Assembly (NCBI GenBank): GCA_018819515.1
Contig: JAHJPX010000010.1
Coordinates: 9,642-73,641, forward strand
DNA length: 64,000 nt
Reading direction: 5' to 3'
Source: Gammaproteobacteria bacterium
GTDB taxonomy: Bacteria > Pseudomonadota > Gammaproteobacteria > Burkholderiales > Rhodocyclaceae
Below the pieces are notes generated by a model, which made no database searches, was not told where the DNA came from, and saw only the letters and a program-made list of their open reading frames with translations. Shown in pieces: positions 17,550 through 25,933 of this stretch. The first letter of the stretch is position 1. Every line of letters starts with the position of its first letter. Made by a program: the position numbers and the translations under genes.

Positions 17550-17638
17550 GGAAAGTGCAGGGCGTTGCCCTGTTCCCCGCTTTGCCCGGGACCACCGCTT
17601 CGGGGTGTCTTGCGCCCTTCGGGCGGGTTGCCGCAGTT
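17550..17638 (+). repeat. Extended palindromic repeat, inverted, copy 6
   Basis: Its reverse complement shares CCCGAAGGGCGCAAGACACC and most of the following 55 bases with 17119-17220. The core part is degenerate (GCGGCAACCCGC). It abuts the stop codon of the CAP-domain gene at 17639. Confidence 0.85.
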
Positions 17639-18241
17639 TCAGCGCGGTGCGCCGAAGTCCTGGGTCCAGTAGTCTCCGTAGGTCGATGACGCGTTGCTTG
17701 CGCATGCCGCGCCCAACTCCTGGTAGTGCGAATTCATGATGTTCGCGCAGTGACCGGCGCTGGCCAGCCAGCCGCTCATCACGGCATCGATGCCGCCGTA
17801 TCCCGCGGCGATGTTCTCGCCCAGATACGAATACGCATAGCCCGCCGCGGTGACGCGCTGAGCGGCGGTTCGTCCGTCGAGGCTGGTATGGGAAAAGTAG
17901 TTGTTGTCCGCCATGTCGCGGGAATGGCCGGCCGCCGCCTGTGCCAGTTGTGCATTCCAGGCCAGCGGCGCGACGGCCGGGTAGTAATCGGCCCCGCAAT
18001 AGCGCGCCGTTGCCCGTGCGGCGTTTACCGCGTCCAGCATGGCGGCGTCAAAACCGGAAATGCCGCAGGCATCAACGGGAGGGCTCGGGAATGTCGTTCC
18101 TTCGCTGGACGAGGACGAACTGCTACCGCCCGACGACGTTCCGGGTGACGAAGTGTCGCCACTTCCGCTGCCGCCGCAGGCGGCGAGCGCCAGCAGGGCG
18201 GAAAGGAACAGCCAGGACGGTGGGCGAAGTTCGTATCTCAT
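17639..18241 (-). CDS. CAP-domain (SCP-like) lipoprotein
   Basis: A 200-residue exported lipoprotein: signal peptide with LAAC lipobox, a Ser/Gly-rich linker with a run of serines, then a CAP domain. Seen are LNAARATARYCG-like spacing near the domain start, HSRDMADNNYFSHTS, GENIAAGY and GHCANIMNSHYQELGAAC with conserved cysteines. Bacterial CAP proteins are of uncertain function. ATG 18241 starts the signal peptide; 18250 is an alternative three codons upstream. Confidence 0.88.
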   Translation of the reverse strand: MRYELRPPSWLFLSALLALAACGGSGSGDTSSPGTSSGGSSSSSSSEGTTFPSPPVDACGISGFDAAMLDAVNAARATARYCGADYYPAVAPLAWNAQLAQAAAGHSRDMADNNYFSHTSLDGRTAAQRVTAAGYAYSYLGENIAAGYGGIDAVMSGWLASAGHCANIMNSHYQELGAACASNASSTYGDYWTQDFGAPR

Positions 18242-18322
18242 CGGCAACACTCGAAAGCGGCAGAGGCCGCAATTTATCCCGGCCCGACCGGTCGAAAATG
18301 CGTTGCCGATTCACGACGCCCC

Positions 18323-18350
18323 GGAAAGTCAGCCGTGGCGACACGCCACC
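18323..18350 (+). repeat. Palindromic repeat core, copy 7
   Basis: Reads GGAAAGTCAGCCGTGGCGAC then ACGCCACC. Stem GTGGCG/CGCCAC is perfect. Paired in inverted orientation with the copy at 18384. Confidence 0.85.
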
Positions 18351-18383
18351 CGGCAGCGGTTCGGGAGGAAATCCATCGACCCT

Positions 18384-18410
18384 CGGCGTCCCGCCACGGC
18401 TGACTTTCGG
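18384..18410 (-). repeat. Palindromic repeat core, copy 8
   Basis: Reads GGCGTCCCGCCACGGCTGAC then TTTCGG on the + strand, the inverse of the copy at 18323. Together the two form a BIME-like head-to-head pair with 33 bases between, in a 240-base gap between two genes. Confidence 0.85.
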
Positions 18411-18482
18411 GAAAGCGGGCGAGGGTGGGGAACGTTCTTTCGTTGCCCGCGCCGTACTGCGCTCGCGCGGGGCGGGCAGCGA

Positions 18483-19247
18483 TCAGGAGGCTGAATCGCC
18501 GAGGCGTCGCAACGCGGAGTGGCGGCGTTCCTCTTCCTTCGCCGTATCGGCCATGCTCTGACGGACGAAGTCGATGTGCTTTCGGGCGGCGCTCGCTGCC
18601 GCTTCGGGTTTGCGCTCTCGAATCGCCTGCCAGATGGCGTGATGCTGCGCCTGCAACTGTCCCCAGCGCTGCGGTCGCGCATAAAGATGCTCAAGGTTTC
18701 GCGAGATGTAGGAGTGGATTACGCGCAGCAGGCTCGAGGTCAGGTGGCCGATAAAGACGTTGTGCGCGGCTTCGGCGATCGCCTGGTGGAAGGCGACGTC
18801 GGTGTCGATGCAAGCCGTCAGGTCGTTGCTGGCGTAAACGGCATCCAGCGCCGCGACTGCCGCGTCGAGACGCTCGATGTCGGCATCGGTTGCGCGCTCG
18901 GCCGCTAGAGAAGCGGCCTGCGCCTCGAGCATCCGGCGAAATTCGAGCAGGTCGCTTTGCAGCATGGGATGCCCTTCTAGCATCTCCTGCCACGGGCCGA
19001 CGAAGGGCGCCTCGAGGCGATCCGTGACGAAAGTTCCGCCGCCGTGGCGGGTGGTCAGCAAATCCTTGGAAACCAGCTTCTGGATTGCCTCGCGCAACGA
19101 TGGGCGGGATACGCCCATCTCGACCGCAAGTTCGCGTTCCGCCGGCAGACGGTCGCCCGGCCGCAACGAGCCTTCGAGGATTCGCTTCTCCAGTTCGGCG
19201 GCGACGGCATCGGAGATGCGCGTAACGGTGGTTCGGCGTGGCAGCAT
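18483..19247 (-). CDS. FadR/GntR-family regulator of lactate utilisation
   Basis: Transcription regulator of 254 residues: an N-terminal winged HTH (RPGDRLPAERELAVEMGVSR, PSLREAIQKL) and a C-terminal FCD ligand domain (FHQAIAEAAHN). The FadR subfamily includes LldR/LutR, which sense L-lactate. It is divergent from the lut genes and two TGGT-N3-ACCA operators lie between them, one 13 bases from its own start. Probably both autoregulated and repressing lutA. ATG 19247 fits the family; a frame open to 19304 would run over that operator. Confidence 0.9.
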   Translation of the reverse strand: MLPRRTTVTRISDAVAAELEKRILEGSLRPGDRLPAERELAVEMGVSRPSLREAIQKLVSKDLLTTRHGGGTFVTDRLEAPFVGPWQEMLEGHPMLQSDLLEFRRMLEAQAASLAAERATDADIERLDAAVAALDAVYASNDLTACIDTDVAFHQAIAEAAHNVFIGHLTSSLLRVIHSYISRNLEHLYARPQRWGQLQAQHHAIWQAIRERKPEAAASAARKHIDFVRQSMADTAKEEERRHSALRRLGDSAS

Positions 19248-19259
19248 TGCGATCAAAAG

Positions 19260-19270
19260 TGGTAAGACCA
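19260..19270. promoter_or_regulatory. FadR-type operator, regulator-proximal
   Basis: TGGTAAGACCA matches the TGGT-N3-ACCA palindrome bound by FadR/LldR regulators. It lies 13 bases upstream of the regulator start codon. Confidence 0.7.
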
Positions 19271-19354
19271 GTGCAATGTTAGGGGGATTGTTGGTACCGG
19301 TCAAGCATCAGGTCGTTGACAGCGGCCTATATGTCGAACTATAGTGATCCCACA

Positions 19355-19369
19355 AGTGGTATGACCACT
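19355..19369. promoter_or_regulatory. FadR-type operator, lutA-proximal
   Basis: AGTGGTATGACCACT is a perfect 15-base palindrome around ATG, 34 bases upstream of the lutA start. Its spacing to the other site is about 97 bases, which would allow a looping repressor. Confidence 0.75.
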
Positions 19370-19402
19370 GAACCACGCATATCGACCGGAGGAGACAACG
19401 AC

Positions 19403-20218
19403 GTGGAGCATGATACCGCTGGCGCCCGGCGTTATCCGGCCAAGCCAGCCGACGTTTATCTTTTCGCGACCTGCCTGATCGACCAGTTCGCGCCCGAGGC
19501 GGGAATGGACACCGTCCGGCTGCTGGAGCGGGAAGGCATCCGCGTACACTTTCCCGCCGACCAAACCTGTTGCGGCCAGCCCGCCTACACGAGCGGCTAT
19601 CCAGACGAAGCCCGCGCCGTGGCCGCGCGACAACTCGAACTCTTCCCGGAACCCTGGCCCGTCGTGGTGCCGTCGGGTTCCTGCGCGGCGATGATGCGGC
19701 ACCACTATCCGAAGCTCTTCGCCGCCGACAAGGTGCATCTGGCGAAATCGGAGGAACTGGCTGAACGCATCTTCGAATTCACCGAGTTCCTCGTTCATGT
19801 CGTTCACTTCGATCGACCAGACCACGGCGCCGCCAGCACCGTGGCGCTGCATACCTCCTGCCACGCGCGGCGCGAGATGGGTTCCCACGCCAGCAGCGAA
19901 GCCCTGCTTGCCGGGCTCTCCCGGGTGAAGCTCGTGCGGCAGGAGCACGCGGAAGAATGTTGCGGTTTCGGCGGCACCTTTTCCGTTCGCCATCCGGCGA
20001 TTTCCGAGGCCATGGTCACGGACAAGGTGCAGAGTCTTGTTGCCGCCGGTGCGGAGTGCGTCGTCAGTGCCGACAGCGGCTGCCTCTTCAACATCCTCGG
20101 CCGGGCGGACCACATGGATCGTGCCGCCGGTCGCGACTCCCCTTCGCTTCCTTGTGAGCACATCGCCAACTTTCTGTGGCGTCGGACCGCGGAAACACTG
20201 AATGGAGAATCAGCATGA
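19403..20218 (+). CDS. lutA: Lactate utilisation protein A (Fe-S, CCG domains)
   Basis: LutA/YkgE, one of three subunits of the LutABC iron-sulfur L-lactate dehydrogenase that converts lactate to pyruvate. The 271 residues carry two CCG domains: CCGQPAYTSGY and CCGFGGTFSV, with SGSC and SGCL Cys clusters. The GTG start at 19403 sits 8 bases after GGAGGAG; the ATGs upstream at 19361 and 19316 lack such a site. It shares a 4-base ATGA overlap with the next gene. Confidence 0.9.
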   Translation: MEHDTAGARRYPAKPADVYLFATCLIDQFAPEAGMDTVRLLEREGIRVHFPADQTCCGQPAYTSGYPDEARAVAARQLELFPEPWPVVVPSGSCAAMMRHHYPKLFAADKVHLAKSEELAERIFEFTEFLVHVVHFDRPDHGAASTVALHTSCHARREMGSHASSEALLAGLSRVKLVRQEHAEECCGFGGTFSVRHPAISEAMVTDKVQSLVAAGAECVVSADSGCLFNILGRADHMDRAAGRDSPSLPCEHIANFLWRRTAETLNGESA

Positions 20219-20592
20219 ACCACAGCGATTACTTCAAACTGCATCTTATCGGCAGCGAACGCCGCAATTCTCATCCGCTCCCTGGCATCATCGACCACAA
20301 CCCGGCCGTCGCATCGCGGGACCTGTCGGAACGGGAGGAGGACATTCTGTTGATGACCTCGCTCGGGTTGAGCAACAAGTACATCGCGCGGCGCATGGAT
20401 GTCAGCGTACGCACAGTCGAGATCTGCCGCGCCAATCTGCGCAGCAAGCTTGGTACCGGAACCCTCAGGCGCATCGAGGCGATGCTGGAAATCATCATGC
20501 GCAGCAGCAGCCAGCGCGTCGCCGAACTGCTTGAGGTCGACGTCCAGACGATAGAAACCAAGCGCCTCGCCTTGCGCCAGTTGATGAACTGA
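20215..20592 (+). CDS. Small LuxR-type HTH protein in the lut operon
   Basis: A 125-residue protein with a LuxR/GerE-type HTH (LSEREEDILLMTSLGLSNKY, then IARRMDVSVRTVEICRANLR) and a second helix-turn-helix-like stretch at the C-terminus (AELLEVDVQTIETKRLALRQ). There is no receiver or ligand domain. It overlaps lutA by ATGA and lies 4 bases before lutC, so it is translated with the lactate genes. I know no such gene in standard lut operons; it may be an extra DNA-binding regulator. Target unknown. Confidence 0.8.
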   Translation: MNHSDYFKLHLIGSERRNSHPLPGIIDHNPAVASRDLSEREEDILLMTSLGLSNKYIARRMDVSVRTVEICRANLRSKLGTGTLRRIEAMLEIIMRSSSQRVAELLEVDVQTIETKRLALRQLMN

Positions 20593-20596
20593 GCCG

Positions 20597-21280
20597 GTGA
20601 CGAACGCACGCGCCAACATCCTGCGCCGGCTTCGCGATGGCGCGGACGTCGCCGCTCCTCCGGCCGCACCGGATGTCGGCGCCTACTATCGGCAGCATCG
20701 GATCCATCAGGATCCGGCGGCTCGCCTGACATGCTTTCGCGCCGCGATGGAGGCCGCCCATGCGGAGGTGCACGACACGGACGCAGACAGTTGGCCGACG
20801 CTGATCCACCGGATCGCCGCTGCAAAGGGCGTCCGCAGTCTGCTCGTCGGTGCCGGGACGCGCGAATCGGCACGCCTTGTCGATGCGCCTGCCGATGACT
20901 CGCTGCTCGTCGTGCCCTATGCGCACACGGTCGATACCTGGCGCGACGGCCTGTTCTGCGACATCGACGCCGGCCTGTCGCGCGCCCGCAGCGCCATCGC
21001 CGCCACGGGAAGCCTCGTGTTGTGGACCGGTCCGGACGAGCCGCGCCTGCTGTCGCTGGTGCCTCCCATCCACTTCGTCCTGCTCGACGCGCGCTGCATT
21101 CATGCCGATCTGCACGAGGCCATGATGGCCGAGCGCTGGAGCGACGGCCTGCCAACCAATGTCGTGGTGGTATCCGGGCCGTCGAAAACCGCCGACATCC
21201 AGCAGACCCTGGCCTATGGCGCGCACGGTCCGCGCGAGCTTGTCGTGCTGCTGGTCCACGGGACGGAAGCAGCCACATGA
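20597..21280 (+). CDS. lutC: Lactate utilisation protein C (LUD domain)
   Basis: LutC/YkgG subunit with a LUD domain, 227 residues. Seen are LVGAGTRESARLVDAP, YAHTVDTWRDGLFCDIDAGL and GPSKTADIQQTLAYGAHGP, the last a strongly conserved LUD segment. GTG start at 20597 follows the HTH gene by 4 bases. The stop overlaps the lutB start as ATGA. The order A-C-B differs from the A-B-C order in Bacillus. Confidence 0.9.
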   Translation: MTNARANILRRLRDGADVAAPPAAPDVGAYYRQHRIHQDPAARLTCFRAAMEAAHAEVHDTDADSWPTLIHRIAAAKGVRSLLVGAGTRESARLVDAPADDSLLVVPYAHTVDTWRDGLFCDIDAGLSRARSAIAATGSLVLWTGPDEPRLLSLVPPIHFVLLDARCIHADLHEAMMAERWSDGLPTNVVVVSGPSKTADIQQTLAYGAHGPRELVVLLVHGTEAAT

Positions 21281-22734
21281 GCCACCCCATCCAGCTCCAC
21301 CCGAGCGCCGATTTCATCGCCCGTACGCGGGCCGCAACGGCAGACAAAGATCTGCGCAAGGGATTCCGCGGCGCAATGGACTTCCTCCAGGCCAAGCGCG
21401 CCGCCCAGTTTCCGGACCCGGTGGAACTGGAAACGCTGCGCGATCTTGGCGCCGCCATCCGCCGCCACAGCCTGGCCTGCCTGCCGGATCTGCTCGAACA
21501 GCTCGAAGGCAGGCTCACCGCCAACGGCATCCAGGTACATTGGGCCGAAACGCCCGACGAAGCCAACGCGATCGTGCTCGACATCGTCCGACGCCGGCAG
21601 GCGAAGTCCGTGATCAAGGGCAAGTCCATGGTCAGCGAGGAAGTGGCGATGAACCACGTGCTCGAAGCCGCGGGCCTCGAGGTGCTCGAATCCGACATGG
21701 GCGAATACATCGTCCAGTTGGCCGGCGAAGCGCCGTCCCACATCATCATGCCGGCGATCCACAAGAGCAAACAGCAGATTGCTGCGCTCTTCGCTGCCAA
21801 ACTGCCGGGAGTCGCCTACACGGAAGACGTGGATGAACTGATCCGCATCGGCCGCGATGTGCTGCGCAGGAAGTTCGCTGCGGCCGACATCGGACTCTCG
21901 GGCGTGAACTTCGCGGTGGCCGAAACCGGCACCCTGTTCCTCGTCGAGAACGAGGGCAACGGCCGCATGTGCACGACGGTGCCGAAAGTGCATGTCGCCA
22001 TCACCGGCATCGAGAAGGTGGTGGCGAAACTCGAACACGTCGCGGTGCTCAATACCCTGCTGCCGCGTTCGGCCACCGGCCAGGCGGTGGAGACCTACCA
22101 GAATTTCATCAGTGGCCCGCGCAAGCCCGACGAGTTGGACGGGCCCGAGGAGGTTCATCTCATCCTGCTGGACAACGGCCGCACCCAGGCCTATGCGGAC
22201 CGGGAATTTCGGGCGACGTTGCAATGCATCCGCTGCGGCGCCTGCATGAACCACTGCCCGGTCTATGCCCGCATCGGCGGCCACGCCTACGGTACCACCT
22301 ACCCCGGCCCGATCGGGGCGATCATTTCGCCGCATCTGCTCGGTATCGGCGCCACGCACGCGCTGGCCACCGCCTCCACGCTTTGCGGCGCCTGCGCGGA
22401 AGTTTGCCCGGTTCGCATTCCCATTCCCCAGTTGCTCATTCGCCTGCGCAACGAAGCGCAGGCGGATTCAGCGCATGCCTCGGCGCTGCGCGGCGCCGGA
22501 GAATCCCACAGCGTGCTGGGCAGCCTGATCTTCCGCGCCTGGGCGCTGCTGTACGCGCACCCGGCGTTCTACCGGATGGCCACCTGGCTGATGAGCCGCT
22601 TGCGCGTTCTCGCACCGGCCCGTCAGGGCGCCTGGACCCAGATGCGCACGCCGCTGATTCCGGCACGCCGACGATTGCGGGACCTGCTCAGGGAACCCCG
22701 CCGGGATGCTGCCCGCGATTCCACAGTCGCCTAG
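21277..22734 (+). CDS. lutB: Lactate utilisation protein B (LUD and ferredoxin domains)
   Basis: LutB/YkgF subunit of 485 residues: an N-terminal LUD domain and two [4Fe-4S] clusters in CIRCGACMNHCP and CGACAEVCP, followed by a C-terminal LutB-type tail. It passes electrons from lactate oxidation to the membrane. ATG 21277 is fixed by the ATGA overlap with lutC. A strong GC hairpin lies just after its stop. Confidence 0.93.
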   Translation: MSHPIQLHPSADFIARTRAATADKDLRKGFRGAMDFLQAKRAAQFPDPVELETLRDLGAAIRRHSLACLPDLLEQLEGRLTANGIQVHWAETPDEANAIVLDIVRRRQAKSVIKGKSMVSEEVAMNHVLEAAGLEVLESDMGEYIVQLAGEAPSHIIMPAIHKSKQQIAALFAAKLPGVAYTEDVDELIRIGRDVLRRKFAAADIGLSGVNFAVAETGTLFLVENEGNGRMCTTVPKVHVAITGIEKVVAKLEHVAVLNTLLPRSATGQAVETYQNFISGPRKPDELDGPEEVHLILLDNGRTQAYADREFRATLQCIRCGACMNHCPVYARIGGHAYGTTYPGPIGAIISPHLLGIGATHALATASTLCGACAEVCPVRIPIPQLLIRLRNEAQADSAHASALRGAGESHSVLGSLIFRAWALLYAHPAFYRMATWLMSRLRVLAPARQGAWTQMRTPLIPARRRLRDLLREPRRDAARDSTVA

Positions 22735-22746
22735 AATGCTGCGGAC

Positions 22747-22772
22747 CGGCCGGCCCGCTGTCGGGCCGGCCG
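22747..22772 (+). terminator. Possible hairpin end of the lut operon
   Basis: An 11-base-pair perfect stem CGGCCGGCCCG / CGGGCCGGCCG with the loop CTGT, 12 bases after the lutB stop. There is no T run, so it may be an RNA-stabilising 3' hairpin rather than a classic intrinsic terminator. Confidence 0.5.
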
Positions 22773-22796
22773 AACGAGTCCACGGAGATTGCCCGG

Positions 22797-23516
22797 ATGA
22801 CAGTGCTCGTCTTCAACGATGATCCCTATGCCCGTTCGACGACGGCGAACGTGGTTCGCTGCGCTGACAACGCGCTGGTTTTCGACCGGACGGTTTTCTA
22901 TCCGCTGGGCGGCGGGCAGGCCGGCGACACGGGCGTCGTCGAGCGCGCGAACGGCGAGCGGATCGCGGTACTCGATACGCGGCGCGACCGGGAAACCGGC
23001 GAGGTGCTGCATCTGGTCGAGGCGGTTCCCGGCGATGTCGCCGTCGGCGAGCCGGTCGTCCTCCACCTCGATTGGGAGCGGCGCTACACCCTGATGCGTT
23101 TTCATACGGCGCTGCACCTGATGTCCTCCGTCGTCGGCGCGCCGATCAGCGGCTGCAACATCGCGCCGGACAAGGCGCGCATCGATTTCGACATCGACAT
23201 GAGCCTGCTGGACGCCGGGACCATCGAGCGCGAGGTCAACCAGCGGATCGACCTCGGCGTCGCCACCGAAGTGCGCTGGATCACCGACGAGGAACTGGAC
23301 GCACAACCCGAGCTGGTCAAGACCATGAGCGTGCAGCCGCCGCGCGGGACGGGCAGGGTGCGCGTGGTGGAAATCCCCGGCGTGGATTTGCAGCCCTGCG
23401 GCGGCACCCATGTTCGCAACATCGGCGAAATCGGCCCCATCCGCGTGGTGCGCATCCGCAGCGAAGGCAAGAAGAACAAGCGGGTCGAAATCGTCTTCGC
23501 CGACTGCACCGTCTGA
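22797..23516 (+). CDS. Alanyl-tRNA editing protein (AlaX type)
   Basis: Stand-alone editing domain that deacylates mischarged Ser- or Gly-tRNA(Ala). The 239 residues keep the zinc ligands HTALH (HxxxH) and CGGTH (CxxxH), plus YPLGGGQAGDTG near the N-terminus as in the AlaRS editing domain. ATG 22797 has CACGGAG upstream. The stop is followed 9 bases later by a palindromic repeat. Confidence 0.92.
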   Translation: MTVLVFNDDPYARSTTANVVRCADNALVFDRTVFYPLGGGQAGDTGVVERANGERIAVLDTRRDRETGEVLHLVEAVPGDVAVGEPVVLHLDWERRYTLMRFHTALHLMSSVVGAPISGCNIAPDKARIDFDIDMSLLDAGTIEREVNQRIDLGVATEVRWITDEELDAQPELVKTMSVQPPRGTGRVRVVEIPGVDLQPCGGTHVRNIGEIGPIRVVRIRSEGKKNKRVEIVFADCTV

Positions 23517-23525
23517 GCAGTTCGC

Positions 23526-23547
23526 GAAAGTCAGCCGTGGCGGCACG
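23526..23547 (+). repeat. Palindromic repeat core, copy 9
   Basis: GAAAGTCAGCCGTGGCGGCA then CG, with the second stem arm degraded. Lies 9 bases after the alaX-type gene stop. Confidence 0.8.
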
Positions 23548-23667
23548 GCTCGCCTGACGCCAGACCACGACGCTTTGCCGGTGTCGAACCCTGGGCGCAC
23601 CATGCGCGCATCGATCGAGAGAGGGCGGCGCTGGATGAACGCCGATTACGGAGGGGTCGTGAATTCA

Positions 23668-25146
23668 ATGAAACGATTGGCCTGCATTGCATCCGGAGTG
23701 ATCCTGTTATTGGTACTGGCAAGTTGTGGAGGCGGGGGAGGTGGGGCCATCTCATCCGACCCGGCCGATACATCGGGCACGCCTCCCACGGGAGATACCT
23801 ATCCTGCGCAAATTGACCGGACGGAGGTGACGCAAACCGGCAATGTTTTTTATGTCGATCCTGCGACGGGAGCCATCGGCAATTCAGGCAGCTCTTCATC
23901 TCCCTGGAATACGCTTCAGGCCGTGATTGCGGCCAATAAAATCGAATCGCAAGAGCCCGTGTCCCTTCCCTACACCGAAGGTGCGGCGCTGAAGGCGAAA
24001 AATGCCGGTGCGCCGGTTCGGGCCGGGGACACGCTTGTCTTGAGAGCAGGGCACCATGGCAGTGTTGATATCCTGCGATACTTCAACGCGCAACATATCA
24101 ACGTCATTGCCGAACCGGGTGCGACGGTATCGAAGCTTCAAGTTACGGGCGCAAGCAAATGGCGCTTCAAGGGATTGACCGTGCGGCCGGATGCGGGCAA
24201 CACATCGCAATATGCCCTGGTCTTTCTGGAATCGCACAGTTGGTCCGGGCCCACGTCCGATATCACCATCGACGACTTCAATATTTACACGGTGGAAAAC
24301 GCAGCCGTTTCCTGGTCAACCACCGATGGAACCGACTGGAATACGAAATCCTGCAACGGTATAGCCGCGTTCGGAAACAACATGACGTTGAGAAGGAACA
24401 CTCTGAAGAATGTCAATTTCGGCATTACCGTGCAGGGAAACTACGCGCTCGTATCGGGGAATACGGTCGAGAATTTCGCGGGCGACGGGATGCGCGGTTT
24501 GGGAAACGACATGTTTTTCGAATACAACCTGGTGAAAAATCTTTATGTCGTCAACGACAATCATCCCGATGGTTTTCAATCCTGGTCAATCAACGACGAC
24601 CCGCCGCGCGAGCGGGTGGTCTTGCGCGGCAATACCTTCATCAACTACACGGACCCGAATCAGCCTTTCCGCGGATCGCTTCAGGGCATCGGCTGCTTTG
24701 ACGGCCCCTATGTGGATTGGATTGTGGAAAACAATGTCGTGATCACGGATCACTGGCACGGCATATCGCTTTATGGCGCAAGGAACAGCCGCATTGTGAA
24801 CAATACGGTGATCGATCTCAACGCTGTGAGCCCGGGGCCGCCCTGGATTGGTTTTTTCAATCATAAAGACGGAACGCCTAGTTCCAACTGCGTCATCCGC
24901 AACAACATCGCGCATACGATTACGGCAGGAGAAGGTTCCGTTGCGGATCACAATTACCTGATCCCTTCCGACAGCGCCTACTCGACGCTTTTTGTCGATC
25001 ACCAGAACTTCAATTTGCACCTCAAGGCCGGCGCGCCTGCGATTGATGCGGGAAGTGCATCGCTCGCACCCGTCATTGACAAGGACGGACACGCAAGGCC
25101 GCAGGGAAGCGCCGTGGATATCGGGGCCTATGAGTATTCTCCGTGA
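23668..25146 (+). CDS. Right-handed beta-helix lipoprotein
   Basis: A 492-residue exported protein. The signal peptide ends LASC followed by a run of glycines, indicating a lipoprotein. The body is a parallel beta-helix with Asn-rich turns (GNTVENF, GNTFINYTDP, NNVVITDHWHGISL, NNTVIDLNA) and a C-terminal choice-of-anchor-like end (GAPAIDAGSA, VDIGAYEYSP), as in polysaccharide lyase-like proteins. No catalytic residues can be assigned. The base composition is visibly more A/T-rich than the flanks, suggesting acquisition. ATG 23668 was chosen; GTG 23659 is close to GGAGGGG. Confidence 0.85.
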   Translation: MKRLACIASGVILLLVLASCGGGGGGAISSDPADTSGTPPTGDTYPAQIDRTEVTQTGNVFYVDPATGAIGNSGSSSSPWNTLQAVIAANKIESQEPVSLPYTEGAALKAKNAGAPVRAGDTLVLRAGHHGSVDILRYFNAQHINVIAEPGATVSKLQVTGASKWRFKGLTVRPDAGNTSQYALVFLESHSWSGPTSDITIDDFNIYTVENAAVSWSTTDGTDWNTKSCNGIAAFGNNMTLRRNTLKNVNFGITVQGNYALVSGNTVENFAGDGMRGLGNDMFFEYNLVKNLYVVNDNHPDGFQSWSINDDPPRERVVLRGNTFINYTDPNQPFRGSLQGIGCFDGPYVDWIVENNVVITDHWHGISLYGARNSRIVNNTVIDLNAVSPGPPWIGFFNHKDGTPSSNCVIRNNIAHTITAGEGSVADHNYLIPSDSAYSTLFVDHQNFNLHLKAGAPAIDAGSASLAPVIDKDGHARPQGSAVDIGAYEYSP

Positions 25147-25195
25147 TGCAGAATCGCCCCGGCTTCAGTAAGCCTCCTGATCGCATGGCGCCAAC

Positions 25196-25693
25196 ATGAA
25201 CGATTCGACACCGTGCCAACTCGCGAACGGCTTCAGCCTGCGGGAAAAGCTCTACGCGCAAATCACCTTCTTCACGATGGCGATCGTCGGCATCATCGGC
25301 ATCGCGCGTGCCGACTGGCCCTGGCTCCTGCCGTATCTGGTCGTCTTCGGATACGGCGTCCCGGGAATCGTCATGCGGCACCTGACCTGCCCGCGCTGTC
25401 CACATCTGTTCGAACATGGCGATTGCCTGCAATTCCCGCCCAGGTGGACGCTGTGGCTGGTCACGCGGCGCAAGGCGACGCCCTTCAGTGCCGGCGAGCG
25501 CTGGCTGTTCCACCTGATATTCGTGTTGCTGCCGATCTATCCGCTCTACTGGCTGCGCGCGCAGCCACTCCTGCTGGCCGTCTTCGTCGCCGCCGCGGCC
25601 ATGTGGTATCTCGGGCAATGGCTCTACTACTGCAAGCGCTGCCGGGTCAAAGCCTGCCCCTACAATCGGGTGCGTTTCGTCGCCTCGAAGTAA
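25196..25693 (+). CDS. Cys-rich small membrane protein
   Basis: A 165-residue protein with about four hydrophobic segments (two between residues 24-58 and two between 103-140) and two cysteine clusters facing one side: CPRCPHLFEHGDCLQ after the second segment and CKRCRVKACPYN near the C-terminus. The pattern suggests metal binding or redox at the membrane. I do not recognise a named family with certainty. ATG 25196 was used. Confidence 0.75.
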   Translation: MNDSTPCQLANGFSLREKLYAQITFFTMAIVGIIGIARADWPWLLPYLVVFGYGVPGIVMRHLTCPRCPHLFEHGDCLQFPPRWTLWLVTRRKATPFSAGERWLFHLIFVLLPIYPLYWLRAQPLLLAVFVAAAAMWYLGQWLYYCKRCRVKACPYNRVRFVASK

Positions 25694-25731
25694 CAGAGGC
25701 CGCTACCGCGCGAGCGGTTTGGTCTCTGCTC

Positions 25732-25759
25732 GAAAAGTCAGCCGTGGCGGTACGCCACC
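25732..25759 (+). repeat. Palindromic repeat core, copy 10
   Basis: A consensus copy: GAAAAGTCAGCCGTGGCGGT then ACGCCACC. Stem GTGGCG/CGCCAC is perfect. Located 39 bases after the stop of the membrane gene. Confidence 0.9.
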
Positions 25760-25933
25760 CGAAGCCCGGCCCTTCGGCTCGAGCTCGCGGAAGAGGTCTT
25801 CGATGACGCCGGGACGATGCTTCGGCAATGCGCCGACGGTCCGCCTTTATTTTCATTTGACCCGTTGTGGCCGTCATATCGGCCTATAGTGGCCGAGCAC
25901 CGCGGATTTGTCGGTGCAGTCAAGGAGTACGCC

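Noticed and set aside
17119..17638. Insertion sequence with terminal inverted repeats
   Set aside because: The inverted copies are members of the dispersed repeat and the enclosed ORF is not a transposase.
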